From Betaproteobacteria bacterium (GTDB lineage: Bacteria; Pseudomonadota; Gammaproteobacteria; Burkholderiales; Casimicrobiaceae): a stretch of DNA of 43,260 nucleotides. The notes below the pieces were generated by a model, which saw only the letters and a list, made by a program, of their open reading frames with translations, had not been told where the DNA came from and did no database searches. Every line of letters begins with the position of its first letter. The first letter of the stretch is position 1. The position numbers and the translations under genes were made by a program. This document shows positions 14,124 through 23,535 of the stretch, piece by piece. The stretch lies in contig READ01000037.1 in NCBI GenBank assembly GCA_004293675.1, positions 1 through 43,260 of the forward strand, in the 5' to 3' direction.

Positions 14124-15617
14124 TTAGGGGCGGGCAGCTGCGTTCACATTGTGAAGCAGCTGAAAGTAAAACTGAATCATCTCGACATAATTTGCCGTCG
14201 AGATGCGTTCGTTGGTGCCGTGAAACCGGGCCAGATCAGTTGGGCCGGTGCGAACTGGAGAAAAGCGATAGACGTTGTCGGCCACGTCATCAAAGTGCCG
14301 GGCATCGGTGCCGCCCAGCATCAACGACGGTGCAACCACCATGTCGCCATGCAATTGCCGCAACGTCTTTGCAATGGCTTGATAGCCAGGCGCATCGATT
14401 CGCGCGACCTTTGAGGCTTCGGAAAAGCCGATTTTCTTGTCAACTTTAATGGGTGATTCGCCCACCGCCATCAGCGTGTGCTTGACGACATCGTCAGACG
14501 TGGTGCCGGGCTGCACGCGAAAGTTCACCTGCGCCTCGGCGCGGCCGGGTAATACATTGTCACGCTCGCCCGCGTTGACGACAGTCAGCGCGGTGGTGGT
14601 TCGCAGCAGAGCGGCTGTGCTCGACGCTTTGGCGAGCTGGGATTCAACGATGGGCTTGGTGAGCCACAGATTGGAGAGCACGACGCGATTGAGCAAATTC
14701 ATCTCTGGCGCGAGCGTGTCAAACATATCCGCCGCGAGACCGCGAATTTCAACAGGAAACTGCTTGTCCTCGAGGCGGGACAACGCTGCACTCATCATGC
14801 CAATGGCACCCTGTCTCGCAGTCGGTGGTGGCATCGAGGAGTGACCGGGCGTGGCGGTGGCTTGCAACACCAGAGTGAGATAGCCCTTCTCTGCCATACC
14901 GACCAAAGCTGCGGGCTTGTCGAGTCCCTTTAAGATGCCTTCGACGATGAGCGTACCCTCGTCAAGAACAAAATCGAGCTTGATGCCGTCTTTCTTGAAC
15001 CGCTCGGCCAGCGCCAGCGCGCCGCGTCGGCCGCCAACCTCTTCATCCTGACCGAAGAAGACGTAAATCGTTTGCCGTGGCTTAAATCCGCTAGCAATGA
15101 GCATTTCCATCGCTTCGAGCTGCGCCATCAAGTTGCTTTTGTTATCCCACGCGCCGCGGCCCCACACAAAACCGTCGGCAATGGCACCCGAGAATGGCGG
15201 TTGCGTCCAGTCCTTTTCAGTACCCGGCGCGACTGGCACAACGTCTTGATGCGCCAATAGTGCAATAGGCTTCGCGGCCATGTCCGTACCACCCCACGTG
15301 TAGAGCAATCCGTAGCCATCGACGAGTTCACGCTTAGCCGTCGCGTGGAATTTGGGGAAGCTCGTTTCAATGTGCTGATGCAATGCCTTAAACGCAGTAG
15401 CGTTCGCGTCACGATCGGTTGCAGAGGAAATCGTTTGCAAGCGAACTGCGGCGGCCAGCCTCTCGGTTGCAGCGGCTGCGTTCACCGCTAACGGTGTTTC
15501 GGGTTTGATCTGAAGCTGCTTGCTAGGCGTGAGAAACGTTTTCGCGAGCAAGACGATCACCAGCGTTGCCAGCACTGCCAGCAACGCAATCAAGGCTCGC
15601 TTAAGAACTTTCATCAA
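14124..15617 (-). CDS. M20 family metallopeptidase, membrane-anchored
   Basis: This 497-residue M20 peptidase resembles the carboxypeptidase S / PM20D1 group. Residues 7-29 (ALIALLAVLATLVIVLLAKTF) form one N-terminal membrane anchor or uncleaved signal; the rest would be periplasmic. Metal ligands are visible: His123 and Asp125 in LLAHQDVVPV, Asp158 in WGRGAWDNKSN and Glu192/193 in GQDEEVGG. A dimerisation domain and the final MLGGTDARHF ligand motif follow. PM20D1-like enzymes hydrolyse or form N-acyl amino acids; placement between thiolase and FadJ-like genes makes an N-acyl amino acid substrate an attractive inference. The start may be either of the two adjacent ATGs. Confidence 0.9.
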   Translation of the reverse strand: MMKVLKRALIALLAVLATLVIVLLAKTFLTPSKQLQIKPETPLAVNAAAATERLAAAVRLQTISSATDRDANATAFKALHQHIETSFPKFHATAKRELVDGYGLLYTWGGTDMAAKPIALLAHQDVVPVAPGTEKDWTQPPFSGAIADGFVWGRGAWDNKSNLMAQLEAMEMLIASGFKPRQTIYVFFGQDEEVGGRRGALALAERFKKDGIKLDFVLDEGTLIVEGILKGLDKPAALVGMAEKGYLTLVLQATATPGHSSMPPPTARQGAIGMMSAALSRLEDKQFPVEIRGLAADMFDTLAPEMNLLNRVVLSNLWLTKPIVESQLAKASSTAALLRTTTALTVVNAGERDNVLPGRAEAQVNFRVQPGTTSDDVVKHTLMAVGESPIKVDKKIGFSEASKVARIDAPGYQAIAKTLRQLHGDMVVAPSLMLGGTDARHFDDVADNVYRFSPVRTGPTDLARFHGTNERISTANYVEMIQFYFQLLHNVNAAARP

Positions 15618-15646
15618 GGTCTCGCTAATCTCGCTAGTCGTAAAGC

Positions 15647-17749
15647 TTAGTTAAACGACTTACCTTCGGCGACCAGCTTTGCAAGCAACGGTGCCGGTTT
15701 CCAGAAGCTCGCGTCATCCAGCGGATTTTTGGCGAATTTGTTCATCATCTGAACGACGTTAAACAAGCCCAACTGATCGGCATAGTTCATCGGGCCACCG
15801 CGATGCGGAGGGAAGCCGTAGCCGTAGATGTAGACGATGTCGATATCGCTTGCTTTGTTGGCGATGCCCTCTTCAAGAATGTGCGCCGCTTCGTTAACGA
15901 GTGAGAGCACCAAGCGATGAACGATTTCATCATCGGAAATTTTGCGGGGTTTGATGCCCAATGATTCGCGGTGCTTGGCGATCATCGCCTCAACATCTGC
16001 ATTCGGAATCGCATCGCGTTTTCCGGGCACGTAGTCGTACCAGCCCTTGCCTACCTTTTGACCGAAGCGACCTTGCTCACAGAGCAAATCGGCAGTCTTC
16101 GAATAGCGCATGTTGGGTTTTTCGCCGTAACGACGTTTGCGAATGGCCCAACCGATGTCGTTGCCCGCCAGATCGCCCATGCGGAATGGGCCCATGGCGA
16201 AACCGAATTTCTCAACGGCGCGATCCACTTGCTGCGGGGTGCAGCCTTCGTCGAGCAAGAAACCGCCTTGACGGCCATATTGCTCGATCATCCGGTTGCC
16301 GATGAACCCATCACACACGCCAGAGATCACCGCCGTTTTCTTAATCTTTTTCGAAATTGCCATGACGGTGGCGAGCACGTCTTTGGACGTTTTTTCACCG
16401 CGCACTACTTCGAGCAGCTTCATCACGTTGGCGGGCGAGAAGAAGTGCATACCGACCACATCCTGTGGACGCTTGGTAAAGCTTGCGATTTTGTTCACGT
16501 CAAGCGTTGACGTATTAGTCGCCAATATCGCGCCGGGTTTGGCCACCGCATCTAGCGCTTCCATCACCTTTTGCTTCACACCGATTTCTTCAAACACGGC
16601 TTCGATAATCAGATCGCAGTCCTTCAGATCGGCGTAATTGAGGGTACTGGTGAGCATGCCCATGCGCTCGTCGAGTTTTTCTTGCTTGAGCTTTTTCTTG
16701 GCGACCTGCGCTTCGTAGTTTTTACGAATCACGCCGAAGCCCTTGTCAATCGCCTCTTGCTTCATTTCAAGAATGATGACCGGAATGCCAGCGTTTAAGA
16801 AATTCATGCCGATACCGCCGCCCATGGTGCCCGCACCGATAATGCCGACCTTTTTAACGTCGCGCGTCTTGGTGTCCTCCGGTACATCGGGAATCTTCGA
16901 TGCCGCACGTTCTGCGAAGAACAAATGGCGCAGCGATTTGCTCTCGGGCGTCATCATGAGTGAAACGAAAATGTCGCGCTCAGCGGCAATCGCATCGTCG
17001 AATTTCATCTTGGTGGCGTTTTCCACAGCGTCTACGCATTTCGCGGGGGCGGGGAAGTTTTTCGCCATGGCTTTGGCGGTGTTCCGAGCAAAGCCAAAGA
17101 ACGCGTCGGCCTCTGGGTGTCCGGTTCGCAGATCGCGCACTAATGGCAGCGGGCGTACATCAGCCTTTTCAGCGGCAAACGCCATCGCGCCTGCGAGCAA
17201 ATCGCCTTCGATGATCTTATCGAATAGTTTTTGACCAGGGAAACTCGCGATGAATTCGCTCTTCACAGGCTCGCCAGAAACGATGATGTTCACCGCAGCT
17301 TCAACACCAACGACGCGAGGCAACCGCACCGTACCGCCTGCGCCTGGAATCAATCCAAGTTTGACCTCGGGCAGCGCGATGTTTGCGCCGGGCGAAGCAA
17401 CCCGGTAGTGGCAACCCAGCGCCAATTCCAAACCACCGCCCATGCAGGTGGTGTGGATCGCGGCGATCACGGGTTTGTCAGACATTTCAGTGGCACGAAT
17501 GATCGAGCCCAGATTAGGTTCAGCCAGCGCCTTGGGCGAGCCGAATTCTTTGATGTCGGCACCGCCGGAAAAGGCCTTGCCCGCACCTGTCACGATGATG
17601 GCCTTAACGCTTGCGTCGGCGTTGGCTTTGGCCAGTCCGTCGGCGTAGGCGGCACGCACCGCAAAAGAGAGCCCATTCACGGGCGCGTTGTCGAGGGTGA
17701 GGATGGCAACGCCATCGCGAACTTCGTAACGTGTGGTCATAGCTGCCAT
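15647..17749 (-). CDS. fadJ-like: Fused enoyl-CoA hydratase / 3-hydroxyacyl-CoA dehydrogenase
   Basis: This 700-residue bifunctional beta-oxidation enzyme has residues about 1-190 as an enoyl-CoA hydratase with oxyanion/glutamate motifs GGGLELALG (Glu108) and ALPEVKLGLIPGAGG (Glu128), the expected 20-residue spacing. Residues about 300-480 form the NAD-binding domain, beginning VGIIGAGTMGGGIG at 301-314, with HFFSPANVMKLLEVVRG carrying the catalytic histidine. C-terminal dehydrogenase domains follow, ending with YGYGFPPHRGGPMNYAD. It is near the FadB/FadJ family length and complete. An alternative start is the ATG three codons in (17740). The gene heads a unit with the M20 peptidase and thiolase, and a perfect 22-bp palindrome lies upstream. 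Confidence 0.95.
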   Translation of the reverse strand: MAAMTTRYEVRDGVAILTLDNAPVNGLSFAVRAAYADGLAKANADASVKAIIVTGAGKAFSGGADIKEFGSPKALAEPNLGSIIRATEMSDKPVIAAIHTTCMGGGLELALGCHYRVASPGANIALPEVKLGLIPGAGGTVRLPRVVGVEAAVNIIVSGEPVKSEFIASFPGQKLFDKIIEGDLLAGAMAFAAEKADVRPLPLVRDLRTGHPEADAFFGFARNTAKAMAKNFPAPAKCVDAVENATKMKFDDAIAAERDIFVSLMMTPESKSLRHLFFAERAASKIPDVPEDTKTRDVKKVGIIGAGTMGGGIGMNFLNAGIPVIILEMKQEAIDKGFGVIRKNYEAQVAKKKLKQEKLDERMGMLTSTLNYADLKDCDLIIEAVFEEIGVKQKVMEALDAVAKPGAILATNTSTLDVNKIASFTKRPQDVVGMHFFSPANVMKLLEVVRGEKTSKDVLATVMAISKKIKKTAVISGVCDGFIGNRMIEQYGRQGGFLLDEGCTPQQVDRAVEKFGFAMGPFRMGDLAGNDIGWAIRKRRYGEKPNMRYSKTADLLCEQGRFGQKVGKGWYDYVPGKRDAIPNADVEAMIAKHRESLGIKPRKISDDEIVHRLVLSLVNEAAHILEEGIANKASDIDIVYIYGYGFPPHRGGPMNYADQLGLFNVVQMMNKFAKNPLDDASFWKPAPLLAKLVAEGKSFN

Positions 17750-17825
17750 AAGCCCGTGGGGGCGCGTAGTCTCAAAGAAGCAAGAGTGTACGCCGCAGCG
17801 CGCCGCGATCTAAACGACCGTTTTA

Positions 17826-17847
17826 GTTTGGAGCGAGCGCTCCAAAC
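17826..17847. promoter_or_regulatory. 22-bp perfect palindrome upstream of the beta-oxidation genes
   Basis: GTTTGGAGCG (17826-17835) and CGCTCCAAAC (17838-17847) are perfect inverted arms around ag. It lies 77-98 bases upstream of the hydratase/dehydrogenase start and 69 bases beyond the GH3 stop. There is no T-run on either strand, so it looks more like an operator than a terminator. The binding protein is unknown; fatty-acid operons are often controlled by TetR-type repressors that read such sites. Confidence 0.5.
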
Positions 17848-17915
17848 GGGGCTTACCTTAAACAGCGGGGCGACTGCCGCTGGTGCTACCGCGAGCACGT
17901 CACCGAGCGGTCGGG

Positions 17916-19622
17916 CTAGTAATGCGCTGCCTCTTGTCCGCAGAACGCGTCAACGGGGCTCACGCCTTCAAAGGGCTCCTCTCCCATCAGTTTTCGCACC
18001 ACAGCGAGCTGCACATCAGGGAGCCAGGTGTAGGCATTAATGTAGGTGGGGCAAAACGGCGCGTCGTACAAGTAGTACATGTGACCGAACGAGATCATGA
18101 CCGTGGGAATGTGATTCCAGTATCGCGTCATGCCTTGCAGAATTCCGCCGTGCAGTTTTTTCCAATCGATGTCGATGTTGCCCACCGTGTACTCGGACTC
18201 CTGCGCGAGTAGGTAGAGTACCAAGTCGGTGTCATCGCTCGTTGGCAATGGCGCGGGCGTCATGAGCATGGCTGGTTCCACGTAGCGCAATTCAAACCCC
18301 CTACGTCGAAGCTCGTTCTCTAGCGTTTCCAATGAGCGTGACTGAGCACTCGGGGTGACTCGTGTAACGCCTTCGCTGATGATGAGAATTCGCCTGTGCT
18401 TTTCCACACTTAGCGGAAGCGTAGGCTTGATGTCTTTGACTAAAGTGATCGACTGCTTCACAGCTCGGGCCGCCACCGCGAGACTCTTTGGGGTGCGCAA
18501 TTTTTCACGGACGCGCTCCAGCGGTGCGAGCATGTCAGTTGTGGATTTTTTGTGCAGACCCAACGCCGCTTTGAGCCCAAGCACGCGAGTGACTGCCTCT
18601 TCAACGCGCGCTTCGGTCAATCGACCTGAACGAAGCCCTTTCAGAATCAGGCTGATGTCAAGCGCATTGGGGTGCCCAAACAGGTACATGTCGCATCCGT
18701 TTTGGATCACATCGGGCGCGTACTCCTCTTTTTCCGCCCACGAGGAGAGACCGCCCATTGGTGTGGCGTCGGACACCACTAGACCATTGAATTTGAGTTC
18801 GTCGCGCAGCAGGTCAACGTTGAGCAATTTATTCACTGAGCCGGGCCGAAACGCCTCGCGACCGGCGTTCGGATAACGCTGTTTCACCCATGAGGGCAGC
18901 GCAATGTGCGCCGACATGACCGACATAACGCCGCTATTGATCATGGTCCGATAAATACGTCCGAAGCTTGCCTCCCAATCTTCGTAGCTCAATGGATTGA
19001 CGGTCGTAACCAAGTGCTGATCGCGATCATCGTAGCCCTCGCCGGGCCAGTGCTTGGCGGTCGTGGCAATGCCATGACTTTGCAGCGTCTTTATATGAAT
19101 CGCAGCTTCGCGAATGATGGTTTCAACGTTGCTGCCGTAGGAGCGAGTGCCGACAATGGCGCTGCGAAACTTGACGTTGATGTCGAGCACGGGAGTGAAC
19201 GACCAGTTGTAGCCCATGGCCAGCGCCTCTTCGGCAATCACCGTAGCAATCGATTCGCTGAGCGCTGGATCGTTACAGGCGGCAACGCCGATTTGATTGA
19301 GCGCGACGGTGTTGTAGGGCAAGCAGTAGGCGCCGCCCTCCAAGTCGCCTGCCACCAGCATCGGAATCTCACTTGATTCGACAGCGATGCGCGTGGCTTG
19401 CCAAGCCGCCTCGACATCAGGCCCCGTGAGCCGAAAAATTCCTCCGGGCTTTAAGGCGGCTAGCGCGCGAGCATTTTCCAGGTCATCATAGATGCCCATG
19501 GGGCAATAGAGTTGGCGCACCTTGTCTTCAATGCTGAGCTTGTCACGGGTCGATTTGACCCAAGCCAGCGCTTCACCATCGAGATGAAAGGGGGCAAGTT
19601 TGAGGGAATCTAGCGCGTCCAT
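17916..19622 (-). CDS. Glycoside hydrolase family 3 (NagZ-like)
   Basis: This 568-residue GH3 enzyme has a TIM-barrel catalytic domain with the loop KHWPGEGYDDRDQH near residue 200. It matches the KHFPGxGxxxxDxH loop of NagZ-type beta-N-acetylhexosaminidases, whose histidine acts in acid/base catalysis. The predicted nucleophile aspartate is in GLVVSDATPMGG near residue 282. A C-terminal alpha/beta domain of about 200 residues follows, absent from minimal NagZ. No signal peptide is seen, so it is probably cytoplasmic and acts on imported sugars. The start is supported by AAGG upstream. It follows the GPH symporter gene by 48 bases, giving an import-then-hydrolyse unit. Beta-glucoside and beta-N-acetylglucosaminide are both possible substrates. 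Confidence 0.9.
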   Translation of the reverse strand: MDALDSLKLAPFHLDGEALAWVKSTRDKLSIEDKVRQLYCPMGIYDDLENARALAALKPGGIFRLTGPDVEAAWQATRIAVESSEIPMLVAGDLEGGAYCLPYNTVALNQIGVAACNDPALSESIATVIAEEALAMGYNWSFTPVLDINVKFRSAIVGTRSYGSNVETIIREAAIHIKTLQSHGIATTAKHWPGEGYDDRDQHLVTTVNPLSYEDWEASFGRIYRTMINSGVMSVMSAHIALPSWVKQRYPNAGREAFRPGSVNKLLNVDLLRDELKFNGLVVSDATPMGGLSSWAEKEEYAPDVIQNGCDMYLFGHPNALDISLILKGLRSGRLTEARVEEAVTRVLGLKAALGLHKKSTTDMLAPLERVREKLRTPKSLAVAARAVKQSITLVKDIKPTLPLSVEKHRRILIISEGVTRVTPSAQSRSLETLENELRRRGFELRYVEPAMLMTPAPLPTSDDTDLVLYLLAQESEYTVGNIDIDWKKLHGGILQGMTRYWNHIPTVMISFGHMYYLYDAPFCPTYINAYTWLPDVQLAVVRKLMGEEPFEGVSPVDAFCGQEAAHY

Positions 19623-19670
19623 GCGGGAGCCTTAATCGGTGAAAGCGGGGAATGCTGTGAGCACCAGCGA

Positions 19671-21020
19671 CTAAGCGGGCGCTGGTTTAGCCTGCTCGCG
19701 CATGGCTTTGAGCCGTGGTTGCATATCATCCAGCGCGGCTTGATCGAGCGGGTAAAACCAAAGGATGACGACGACGCCCACTTTGCTCAGTGCCGGAATG
19801 ACGCTCATGATCACGATCAGGCCGTGAATAGTCTCTGGGGTTTGGGTGACGTTGGCTTGATAGCCGATGAAGGCGAGCAAAAAGCCTGCGAGCGCGCCGC
19901 CTAAACCCAATCCGAACTTGTAGGAAAACGCGATCGAGCTGGTGGCCAATCCCACCATTCGCCGCCCAGATCGAAGCTCCGCGTCGTCCGATGTATCGGC
20001 CACCATCGACCAGAGGATGGGCACACTGATGCCATTGAACACTTGAATAAAGAAGCCCATCGCATAAACCATTGCAATGTTCTTTGGGTCGATGAAATAA
20101 AAGCAAAGGTAGAGCAAGCCTGAGACAGTCGCGGAACCGATCATCACCTTGCGTTTGCAGAGTTTTTTCGTGAGCGCAACGGCGATCAATATGCCGCAGA
20201 GAATGCCCAGCCCAACTACGAACAAGTACAGCGAAGCTTTGCTCTGATCACCCACGACGTATTTGAAGTAATAGAGCACCGAGCCACCAGTGATGGATAG
20301 GGCCGTGTAGACACAAATGCCCATGAGCGCCATCATCCACCAAGCACGACCGTGAATGAGGGTCATGAAGTCTTTTTTAGTCTCAACGTCCTGTTTAACA
20401 GGCGCGACGCGCTCTTTGGTAAATAAAAACGACACCCAGAAGAGCAGCACGCCAACGCCCGCCATCAGAGCCACGGTGGATTGATACCCCGCTGCCTTGT
20501 CGCTGCCACCGAGTACGGCGACGAGTTTAAGGGTCAGCAAGCCCACAACCATAGAGCCCAAAATCGCACAAAACATTCGTACCGCCGACAAGCGCGTGCG
20601 ATCTCGTGGATCGTCCGTGAGCAAGGCTGGCATAGCAATGTAGGGAATGTTGACCAAGCTGTAAGTACACATTAGCAGCGTGTAAGTGATGTAGGCATAG
20701 GCGATCTTGAACGCGTCGGAGCCAGGGGGAACGGTGAACGTTGCGATGGCACAAAGCGCCAACACCGGGGAGGCAAAAAGCAGGTACGGACGACACTGTC
20801 CCCAGCGCGTTTTTGTTCGGTCGATGAGCGTACCTAGGTAGATATCCCACAGCGCGTCAATAAATCTTGCCACGAACAAAATGGTGCCCACCGTCACCGC
20901 TTGCAATCCATAGATATCGGTGTAGTAGTACATCAAAAATGTACTCACGGTCGCAAAAATCAAGTTGCTAGCGAAATCGCCCAGCCCATAGGCGAGCTTT
21001 TCTTTGAAGCTGATTTGCAT
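19671..21020 (-). CDS. GPH-family (MelB-like) sugar:cation symporter
   Basis: This 449-residue inner-membrane transporter has about 12 hydrophobic segments. MQISFKEKLAYGLGDFASN at the start and FIDALWDIYLGTLIDRTKTRWGQCRPYLL around residues 60-90 are the signatures of the glycoside-pentoside-hexuronide symporter family, which imports glycosides with sodium or protons. The frame continues 26 codons upstream, but the family begins at the MQIS methionine, so I place the start at 21020. It lies between a TonB receptor and a GH3 gene on the same strand, so it likely brings the receptor's oligosaccharide into the cytoplasm for the GH3 enzyme. Confidence 0.92.
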   Translation of the reverse strand: MQISFKEKLAYGLGDFASNLIFATVSTFLMYYYTDIYGLQAVTVGTILFVARFIDALWDIYLGTLIDRTKTRWGQCRPYLLFASPVLALCAIATFTVPPGSDAFKIAYAYITYTLLMCTYSLVNIPYIAMPALLTDDPRDRTRLSAVRMFCAILGSMVVGLLTLKLVAVLGGSDKAAGYQSTVALMAGVGVLLFWVSFLFTKERVAPVKQDVETKKDFMTLIHGRAWWMMALMGICVYTALSITGGSVLYYFKYVVGDQSKASLYLFVVGLGILCGILIAVALTKKLCKRKVMIGSATVSGLLYLCFYFIDPKNIAMVYAMGFFIQVFNGISVPILWSMVADTSDDAELRSGRRMVGLATSSIAFSYKFGLGLGGALAGFLLAFIGYQANVTQTPETIHGLIVIMSVIPALSKVGVVVILWFYPLDQAALDDMQPRLKAMREQAKPAPA

Positions 21021-21257
21021 CTGTTGGGCTCTCTTCAAAACAAAATAAATGGAAGGTCGCGGGTATCGGAGCGGCGACTCACGCGTGGCCGACGCCAAGC
21101 AATGCCAAGGCAGTGAGCGGCGCAGGGTTCAAGGAACTACATAGAGTTTCGTTCAGCCCAGCCCTCACCTCATCGTGCACTGGGTATGGCGATAGGCGCA
21201 GAACGACGTGGTGCTGTTGGGTCGCCGCCACAGCGACAGCGACCCGTTGACGACCGG

Positions 21258-23432
21258 CTAGAAGCGGATACCGCCACGAACACCGATGGTGCGCGGTGGC
21301 GCGAGAAACGCGTTGGGCGCTGTCAGTCCGCCCAAGCCAGCCACCACGTTGGCGTTTTCAAGATTTCGGACATAGGCCTGAGTCCACCACTTGCCGCTGG
21401 CGGGCTCGTAGCCAAGGCTTAGATCTGTGCGGGTATATGAAGCTTGCGTCGAAATCGCCGAGTTCGAAGGGGCCAAGTAGTATTTGTCAGAGAAAAATAC
21501 CGCTGCGCGCGCCGTAACGCTACCCACCGCCATCGACCAGGTGTGTTGGTAGGCCAGCGAACCGCTGTACTTGGGTGACTTGATCAAGCGCTTACCGCTG
21601 TTATCAAAACGTGGCGAAGCACCCACGGGGTTGAATTCGTCAAACTTGGCATCGAGCAGTGCCACGTTGGCGTCAAAACGTCCATTGCCCACCAGCCAGC
21701 GCGCTTCGAACTCTGCCCCTTGGATGGTGGCCTTGGCGGCGTTTTGTGTGATCGTGACAAAGGTGCCAGCGGGAGCGCCCGGAAGCTGGCCACGGTAGCT
21801 CGCTTGATAGTCCTTGAAGTCGTTCCGGAAGACTGCGACGTTAGTTTGCAACTTGCCGTTCATGCCGCGTGACTTAATACCAAGCTCAAAGGACGTGACG
21901 TTTTCTGGTTGGTAGGTATTGTCGATGGTGGCCGTTTTGGTGCCGTCAAAAAATCCGCCTGCTTTATAGCCCGTTGCTGCGGTACCGTAGATCATGCTGT
22001 CTTTGCTGAGCGTGTAGTCACTGCCCAAGCGCCAATTGGTTTTCGACGATTTAACGGACGCGTCATTGACGGTCAAGATTCGCGCCTCAACGCCGGTGGG
22101 GGTCAACAGTGTGTTTTTGCCGGTGCGAGATGCTTCGTCTCGCGTTGCGCGCAGACCCGCTGTGACGCGCCACACCGGCGACACGGCCAGAGTGGCCTGA
22201 CCAAAGGCTGCCACTGACTCGGCACTCACTTTGGGCTGTACAAAGCCCAAACCGAATCCGGGCGGAATGCCTACACCGCTGACGTTCATCGCAGTGAGCG
22301 TCGTGCTGTTTTTTTCCTCGTAACTGTAGAGACCGGCAACCCAGGTCAGCGCGCCTTCGCCGTTGGAGGCCAGACGAAGCTCGTGGGTTGTTTGCTTGGG
22401 GGATTGATTGAGCTGCGTGCGTGCGGTGTTACCCGCCGAATAGTTGGCTTCATTGCGCTCGCTTGTGCGGTATGCGCCGATGTAGGTGAGTGTGCCCAAG
22501 CCCACATTCCAGTTGAGCTCGGCGGCGACGCCGTCATATTTATTGTCGGTGTTGGGCTGCCATGGCGCCGTTGCATACCGGCCTAAATAGCCGGTATCGG
22601 CTTTGAGTGGCAGCGGCACGCTGCCATAGCCTGCGCCGCCAACCTTGGCTGAGTCAAGTGTTACCAGAAGGCTCACCTCCTTGTTGGGCTTCACCGACAC
22701 ATGCAAACGCCCCGCCACATTGTCGGCATCATCGGTGCGACGATCCACGTTGGCGCTTGGATTTCGCGAATCGACGTAGCCATCGCGTTTGTCAGACGTG
22801 ATAGCAGCGCGCACGGCCACGACGTCGTTGAGCGGCGCGTTAATCATCGCCTCGGTGCGGATGGTGCTGTAGTTGCCCACGTCGAGCATGAGCGCGGCTT
22901 CAAACTTATTCTTGGGCTTGTTAGTGACCAAGTTAAACGCACCTGCCGTCGAGTTGCGGCCCCACAGCGTCCCCTGCGGACCGCGAAGCACCTCCATGCG
23001 CTCTACGTCAAAGAAAGCCAAGCCTGCTGCGTCGGGGCGACCCAGATACACGCCATCAAGATGGAAACCAACGGCGGGGTTTCCCACCTCGGTATTGTTG
23101 GTGTTGGTAATGCCGCGAACCACGATTTCAGTGGCGGCACCGTTGGTGTTGACAATCACGTTGGGCGCAAAGCCGCTCAAATCGCGAGCGCTACGGATGC
23201 CGCCTTCAGCAATCTCATCACCACTGATGGCGGTCAAGGAAATGGGCGTCTTTTGAGCGTCGGTGGCGCGTTTTTGCGCTGTAACGATAACGGTTTCAAG
23301 CTGATCTGATTTCTTCTCAGTTGCCGCAGTTGCCGTCTGTGCCGATGCACTGGCACACAGTGCCCCGCTGGCTAAAACAGTCACGATCGCCTCTGCAAGC
23401 CTACGTTGGGTGAAGGGGTTGGTTTGAATCAT
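21258..23432 (-). CDS. TonB-dependent receptor
   Basis: This 724-residue outer-membrane receptor has a signal peptide (basic MIQTNPFTQRRLAE, then IVTVLASGALCASASA) with cleavage near residue 31. The TonB box LETVIVTAQKR is near residue 45. A plug domain follows, with VVRGITN, VYLGRPDAAGLAFFDVERMEVLRGPQGTLWGRNSTAGAFNLVTNKP around residues 127-173. A 22-strand-type barrel ends in the terminal GVRGGIRF. AAGGAGAGAG ahead of the ATG is a strong ribosome-binding site. It resembles receptors of the sphingomonad/Caulobacter type for sugars or aromatics. Neighbouring sugar symporter and GH3 genes point to an oligosaccharide ligand. Confidence 0.94.
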   Translation of the reverse strand: MIQTNPFTQRRLAEAIVTVLASGALCASASAQTATAATEKKSDQLETVIVTAQKRATDAQKTPISLTAISGDEIAEGGIRSARDLSGFAPNVIVNTNGAATEIVVRGITNTNNTEVGNPAVGFHLDGVYLGRPDAAGLAFFDVERMEVLRGPQGTLWGRNSTAGAFNLVTNKPKNKFEAALMLDVGNYSTIRTEAMINAPLNDVVAVRAAITSDKRDGYVDSRNPSANVDRRTDDADNVAGRLHVSVKPNKEVSLLVTLDSAKVGGAGYGSVPLPLKADTGYLGRYATAPWQPNTDNKYDGVAAELNWNVGLGTLTYIGAYRTSERNEANYSAGNTARTQLNQSPKQTTHELRLASNGEGALTWVAGLYSYEEKNSTTLTAMNVSGVGIPPGFGLGFVQPKVSAESVAAFGQATLAVSPVWRVTAGLRATRDEASRTGKNTLLTPTGVEARILTVNDASVKSSKTNWRLGSDYTLSKDSMIYGTAATGYKAGGFFDGTKTATIDNTYQPENVTSFELGIKSRGMNGKLQTNVAVFRNDFKDYQASYRGQLPGAPAGTFVTITQNAAKATIQGAEFEARWLVGNGRFDANVALLDAKFDEFNPVGASPRFDNSGKRLIKSPKYSGSLAYQHTWSMAVGSVTARAAVFFSDKYYLAPSNSAISTQASYTRTDLSLGYEPASGKWWTQAYVRNLENANVVAGLGGLTAPNAFLAPPRTIGVRGGIRF

Positions 23433-23535
23433 GGGTCTCTCTCCTTGTTATTAAAAAAATCGCGTTTACTCAGCGAAATGGGCAATGCGGCGGCGTACTG
23501 GTCAGGGGAACTCGGGTGTTCTAGCGCTCAAGGCC

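Noticed and set aside
17231-18040. A 269-codon open frame on the + strand
   Set aside because: It is antisense to the hydratase/dehydrogenase and the GH3 end, with no ribosome-binding site and no recognisable domain.
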